Assembly (NCBI GenBank): GCA_019428815.1
Contig: JAHYJW010000005.1
Location: 1-51,847, forward strand
Direction of reading: 5' to 3'
Origin: Patescibacteria group bacterium
Lineage (GTDB): Archaea; Nanobdellota; Nanobdellia; Pacearchaeales; GW2011-AR1
DNA: 51,847 nucleotides
In this document: positions 48,373 to 51,847 of the stretch, in pieces
Layout: each line of letters opens with the position of its first letter
Position numbering within the stretch: position 1 is the stretch's first letter
Notes under the pieces: generated by a model
Told to the model about the DNA's origin: nothing
The model's database searches: none
The model's input: only the letters and a program-made list of their open reading frames with translations
Position numbers and translations under genes: made by a program

Positions 48373-49911
48373 ATGAAACTAAAATTAACACAAAAAATTT
48401 GGGTATTAATCATTGTTGTGATCTTTTCACTAATTTCTATATTTGGATTACCACCTGCAATATTGGATACAGGTGTTTTGATTACTAGTGTTGAACTCAA
48501 CTCAACAGCATTTGAGGTAGGGTTTAGGGAAGGCCAGATTATAAACGAGATTAATGATAACCCAATTAAAGATGCTTCAGATTTCTCAAGAATAATATTA
48601 GAGATTTTTGCTTCAAATGAAAGTCAAATTGTAAAGTTTAAAACAAAAAATTCTGAAATCATCTATTTTTCAAACGAGATACCTCAGATGACTATCTCGG
48701 ATACACCCGCTTCTAGAATTAAATTTGGTTTAGATATCATTGGGGGAGCAAGGGCATTAGTCAAGGCAGAAGATAAAGACTTAACCGCGGGAGATGTAAG
48801 GGATTTAATCTCTATAACTGAGAATAGATTAAATGAATTTGGACTTACAGACTTGCATATAAGACACGTTTCAGATTTAGAAGGAAATAACTTTATGCTT
48901 GTGGAAATTGCTGGTGCAACACCAAAAGATTTAGAAAATTTAATTGCTCAACAAGGCAAATTTGAAGCAAAAATTGGGAATGAGACTGTTTTTATCGGGG
49001 GAATAGACAATGATATCGCATCTGTTTGTAGAAGAGATAATAATTGTGCTTTTATTGAAAAATGTCAACAATCCCAAGATGGAAGTTATTTTTGTAACTT
49101 TAGGTTTGAAGTAACCTTAAGTCCCGAAGCAGCAAAAAGACATGCAGATATAACCGATACCTTAGAAGTCAATGTAACCCCCCAAGGCAAGTATCTTTCT
49201 TTACCCCTAGATCTTTATCTAGACGATGTTTTAATGGATAGCCTTTTAATTTCTGAAGGATTAAAAGGAAGAATCACAACCCAGGTAGTTGTCTCTGGCT
49301 CTGCTTCTGGAGAGACAAGAGATGTTGCAATAACCGCAGCAGAGGCTCAGATGAACCATCTTCAAACAATTTTAATAACAGGAAGCCTCCCTTTTAGTTT
49401 AGAAATCGTTAAGCTAGATACAATCTCTCCCCTTCTTGGACCAGAATTTTTAAGGATGATTTTAATTGCAGGGCTTTCAGCTATTGGAGCTGTTGCATTA
49501 GTTGTTTTTGTTAGGTATAGAAAGTTTAAAGCTTCTTTAGCACTCGTTTTAACAAGTATATCTGAGATAATTATCATTTTAGGTATTGCGGCTTTAATTG
49601 ATTGGAATCTTGATTTGCCGAGCATTGCAGGAATTTTAATTGTTGTAGGTACTGGTATAGATCAACAGATTATTATCCTAGATGAATCTCAAAGAGGTGC
49701 TTTTTTAAGTTTAAAACAGAAGATGAAAAGAGCATTTGCAATAATCATTGGAGCTTATTTCACGTCTGTTGTCGCAATGTTGCCACTTCTTTGGGCAGGT
49801 GCAGGTTTACTAAGGGGATTTGCATTTACAACAATAATTGGTATCTCTGCAGGAGTTTTGATTACTCGACCAGCATTTTCTGATATAATTAAAAGAATAG
49901 AAAAAGAATAA
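48373..49911 (+). CDS. secD: Protein translocase subunit SecD with N-terminal PDZ-like segment
   Basis: KFGLDIIGGARALVKAEDKDL, IAGILIVVGTGIDQQIIILDESQRG; PDZ-like ITSVELNSTAFEVGFREGQIINEINDNPIKDASDFSRII. Confidence 0.93.
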   Translation: MKLKLTQKIWVLIIVVIFSLISIFGLPPAILDTGVLITSVELNSTAFEVGFREGQIINEINDNPIKDASDFSRIILEIFASNESQIVKFKTKNSEIIYFSNEIPQMTISDTPASRIKFGLDIIGGARALVKAEDKDLTAGDVRDLISITENRLNEFGLTDLHIRHVSDLEGNNFMLVEIAGATPKDLENLIAQQGKFEAKIGNETVFIGGIDNDIASVCRRDNNCAFIEKCQQSQDGSYFCNFRFEVTLSPEAAKRHADITDTLEVNVTPQGKYLSLPLDLYLDDVLMDSLLISEGLKGRITTQVVVSGSASGETRDVAITAAEAQMNHLQTILITGSLPFSLEIVKLDTISPLLGPEFLRMILIAGLSAIGAVALVVFVRYRKFKASLALVLTSISEIIIILGIAALIDWNLDLPSIAGILIVVGTGIDQQIIILDESQRGAFLSLKQKMKRAFAIIIGAYFTSVVAMLPLLWAGAGLLRGFAFTTIIGISAGVLITRPAFSDIIKRIEKE

Positions 49912-50008
49912 ATCTCCTAAGCCCCAAGGTCCCAATATAACTTCTAAAAAAGATTTAATTAATATTTCTTTTCATAACTAATAAAAACACTAAAAACCTT
50001 TTTTTTAA

Positions 50009-51427
50009 ATGTTATTTTTAAAAGGGAAAAAAAACAAAAAAGTGCCTTTCAAAAAGCTTAAAGAGGAATCTATTTTTAAAGAAATCTTTGTAAGAATCAA
50101 GAAAAGAGATTTTTCTGGGAATACAGGTCTGGCAATAAAGAATTCGACATATCAATTTTTTACAACCCTTATCGCCAAAGGGGGCTCCTTTATTTTTACA
50201 GCAATAATTGCAAGACTTTTAATGCCCGAACTTTTTGGATATTACTCTTTAGCTTTGTCAACAATTCTGATTTTTTCTGCTGTTTCTGAGTTAGGACTAA
50301 ATCAAACATTAATTCGATTTGTTTCCATAGAATTTAACAAAAAAAAGAACAGCCTAAAATCTATAATTCTCTATTTTGGAAAGATTAAATCGATTTTAAT
50401 CCTCATATCCGCCTTTGTTCTTTTATTCTCTGCAAACTATCTGGCAAATAACTTCTTTCAAAAACCTGTTTTTTTAGCCCTCTTAGCTGGATTTTTATAC
50501 ATCTTCTTTGTACAGGTAACCGAATTTCTAAAATCTCTTCTTCAGGCATCTAATAAATTTTTACCCATCTTAAAGAGAGAGATTTTTTTCCAGATTTTTA
50601 GGATGATTTTTGTACCACTAGCAATAGTCTTAGCAATTGGATATTCCCTCAATCATCAAAGAATCCTAATGTGGATCATTATCTCTCTTGGTTTATCTAT
50701 GTTAATCCCTGGCCTTTTTTTGTTGTTTGATTTAAGGAAAGAGTATTCTAAAAAAATCTCTAAGAGAAATAAGATTAAACTTCCAAAAACTCAAAAGAAG
50801 ACTATAAATGGGTTTTTAATTTCAACAGCAACACTTTTCCTTTCAGGAGCCTTTTTTGGAAATATTGATAAAATAATGCTAGGGAAATTTGTTGAAGGGG
50901 AATTTATTGGATACTACTCTGCTTCTTTTTCTTTGATAAGTGCGTTAACACCTTTTGTTGGGATTTCTTCAATTGTACTTCTACCAATATTCAGCAAACT
51001 AAAAGGTAAATCTCTTAAGGTTGGGCTTAAGAAATCCCTTAAGTTCACTCTTATTTTATCAATTTTGGGATTTATAGGTACAATTTTATTTTCTGAGTTG
51101 GTTATAAAAATCGTTTACGGGGGGGGATATCTTCCATCTATTAATATCTTGAGAATTTTGGCTTTACTTTTGTTTATCACACCCTTTCTCTCACTATATC
51201 AGTCTTATTACATTTCTCAAGCAAAACCCCAAATTCCCGCAAAACTTTTAATTATCACAACGATTCTAAATTTAGTTCTTAATTATATTTTCATAACTCT
51301 CTTGTTGCCCCATGGGCCTATAAAAGCACTTTATGGTGCGGGGATAGCGACAATACTAAGCGAATTATTTTACTTAAGTAGTCTAATGTTTATTCAAAGA
51401 ATGATCTTGAGGAGGGACGATAAATAA
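50009..51427 (+). CDS. Wzx/RfbX-like polysaccharide flippase (oligosaccharyl transporter)
   Basis: 472 aa multi-TM; GGSFIFTAIIARLLMPELFGYYSLALSTILIFSAVSELGLNQTLIRF. Confidence 0.88.
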   Translation: MLFLKGKKNKKVPFKKLKEESIFKEIFVRIKKRDFSGNTGLAIKNSTYQFFTTLIAKGGSFIFTAIIARLLMPELFGYYSLALSTILIFSAVSELGLNQTLIRFVSIEFNKKKNSLKSIILYFGKIKSILILISAFVLLFSANYLANNFFQKPVFLALLAGFLYIFFVQVTEFLKSLLQASNKFLPILKREIFFQIFRMIFVPLAIVLAIGYSLNHQRILMWIIISLGLSMLIPGLFLLFDLRKEYSKKISKRNKIKLPKTQKKTINGFLISTATLFLSGAFFGNIDKIMLGKFVEGEFIGYYSASFSLISALTPFVGISSIVLLPIFSKLKGKSLKVGLKKSLKFTLILSILGFIGTILFSELVIKIVYGGGYLPSINILRILALLLFITPFLSLYQSYYISQAKPQIPAKLLIITTILNLVLNYIFITLLLPHGPIKALYGAGIATILSELFYLSSLMFIQRMILRRDDK

Positions 51428-51816
51428 TCCCCTCTTTAAGTTAAATTTTTAGGAAGTATCTTGAGAGTATATCCCAATTTAAATATGGTTTGATATTTCT
51501 TTGAATAGTTGGGGTAATTTTTCTTATTCTTTTTTAATTTCTTTATAATCCTTAAACTAATCTTATAAAAAATTAAAGAAAAGATTTATTATAGAATTTC
51601 TATTTATAAATCAATTAATAAATACCCCTCCAAGATACAGGTTTTCCTTAAAAACCCTTCCCCTAGCAATTAGTTCAGAATATTAGAAAAAGGATGTTTT
51701 TCTTTTTTTGCAATAAAAACAAGATATTGAGAAAAAAAGGGGTCTTTTGTAATTCCAATACCCTTTATTTTTTTGTTTATTTTAAAAATTTTATAGAAAA
51801 ATTTCTTTGAGTAATA

Positions 51817-51832
51817 CCCCCCCCCCCCCCCC
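51817..51832. repeat. C16 homopolymer
   Basis: gtaata(c)16ataaaaat. Confidence 0.95.
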
Positions 51833-51847
51833 ATAAAAATTTAAAAA

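Noticed and set aside
47948-48391. 147-aa minus-strand ORF over secF
   Set aside because: Antisense to SecF transmembrane region.

Overview
AT-rich archaeal chromosome segment. Gene content and style suggest a DPANN lineage (Woesearchaeota/Pacearchaeota-like), which is inference. The conserved backbone includes PolD (DP1 and DP2), Orc1/Cdc6, ribosomal proteins (L18e, L13, S9, S13, S4, S11, L21e), RNA polymerase subunits D, N and Rpb4/F, an RNase P subunit, SecF/SecD, ThiI, a 5S rRNA and four tRNAs. A glycogen/alpha-glucan cluster (GT4, GH57, DUF5752-like, GH15) and a cell-surface/membrane cluster are also present. The left edge holds a truncated minus-strand membrane protein with an extracytoplasmic region and a HerA/VirD4-like P-loop; it is absent from the ORF track because it runs off the window. 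The most interesting part is about 15.9-21.6 kb. A probable replication origin (three ORB-like sites around an extreme AT-rich tract) lies upstream of cdc6. Two coiled-coil + winged-helix genes follow, whose low-complexity linkers contain further ORB-like and palindromic iteron sites, resembling the phage lambda O/ori arrangement. Next come G-string/palindrome iterons, inverted repeats and a compact serine recombinase, with a decayed fragment of that recombinase downstream. A second gene at 34.6 kb encodes the recombinase DNA-binding domain fused to a zinc ribbon with no catalytic domain. Other notable items are a RelA/SpoT alarmone-synthetase-like protein behind TGCGCA boxes, an unusual A34 tRNA-Leu(AAG), an RRM protein with a repeated acidic tail, RHH-associated 10-bp iterons and a C16 homopolymer. 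All calls are by eye; no database searches were run.
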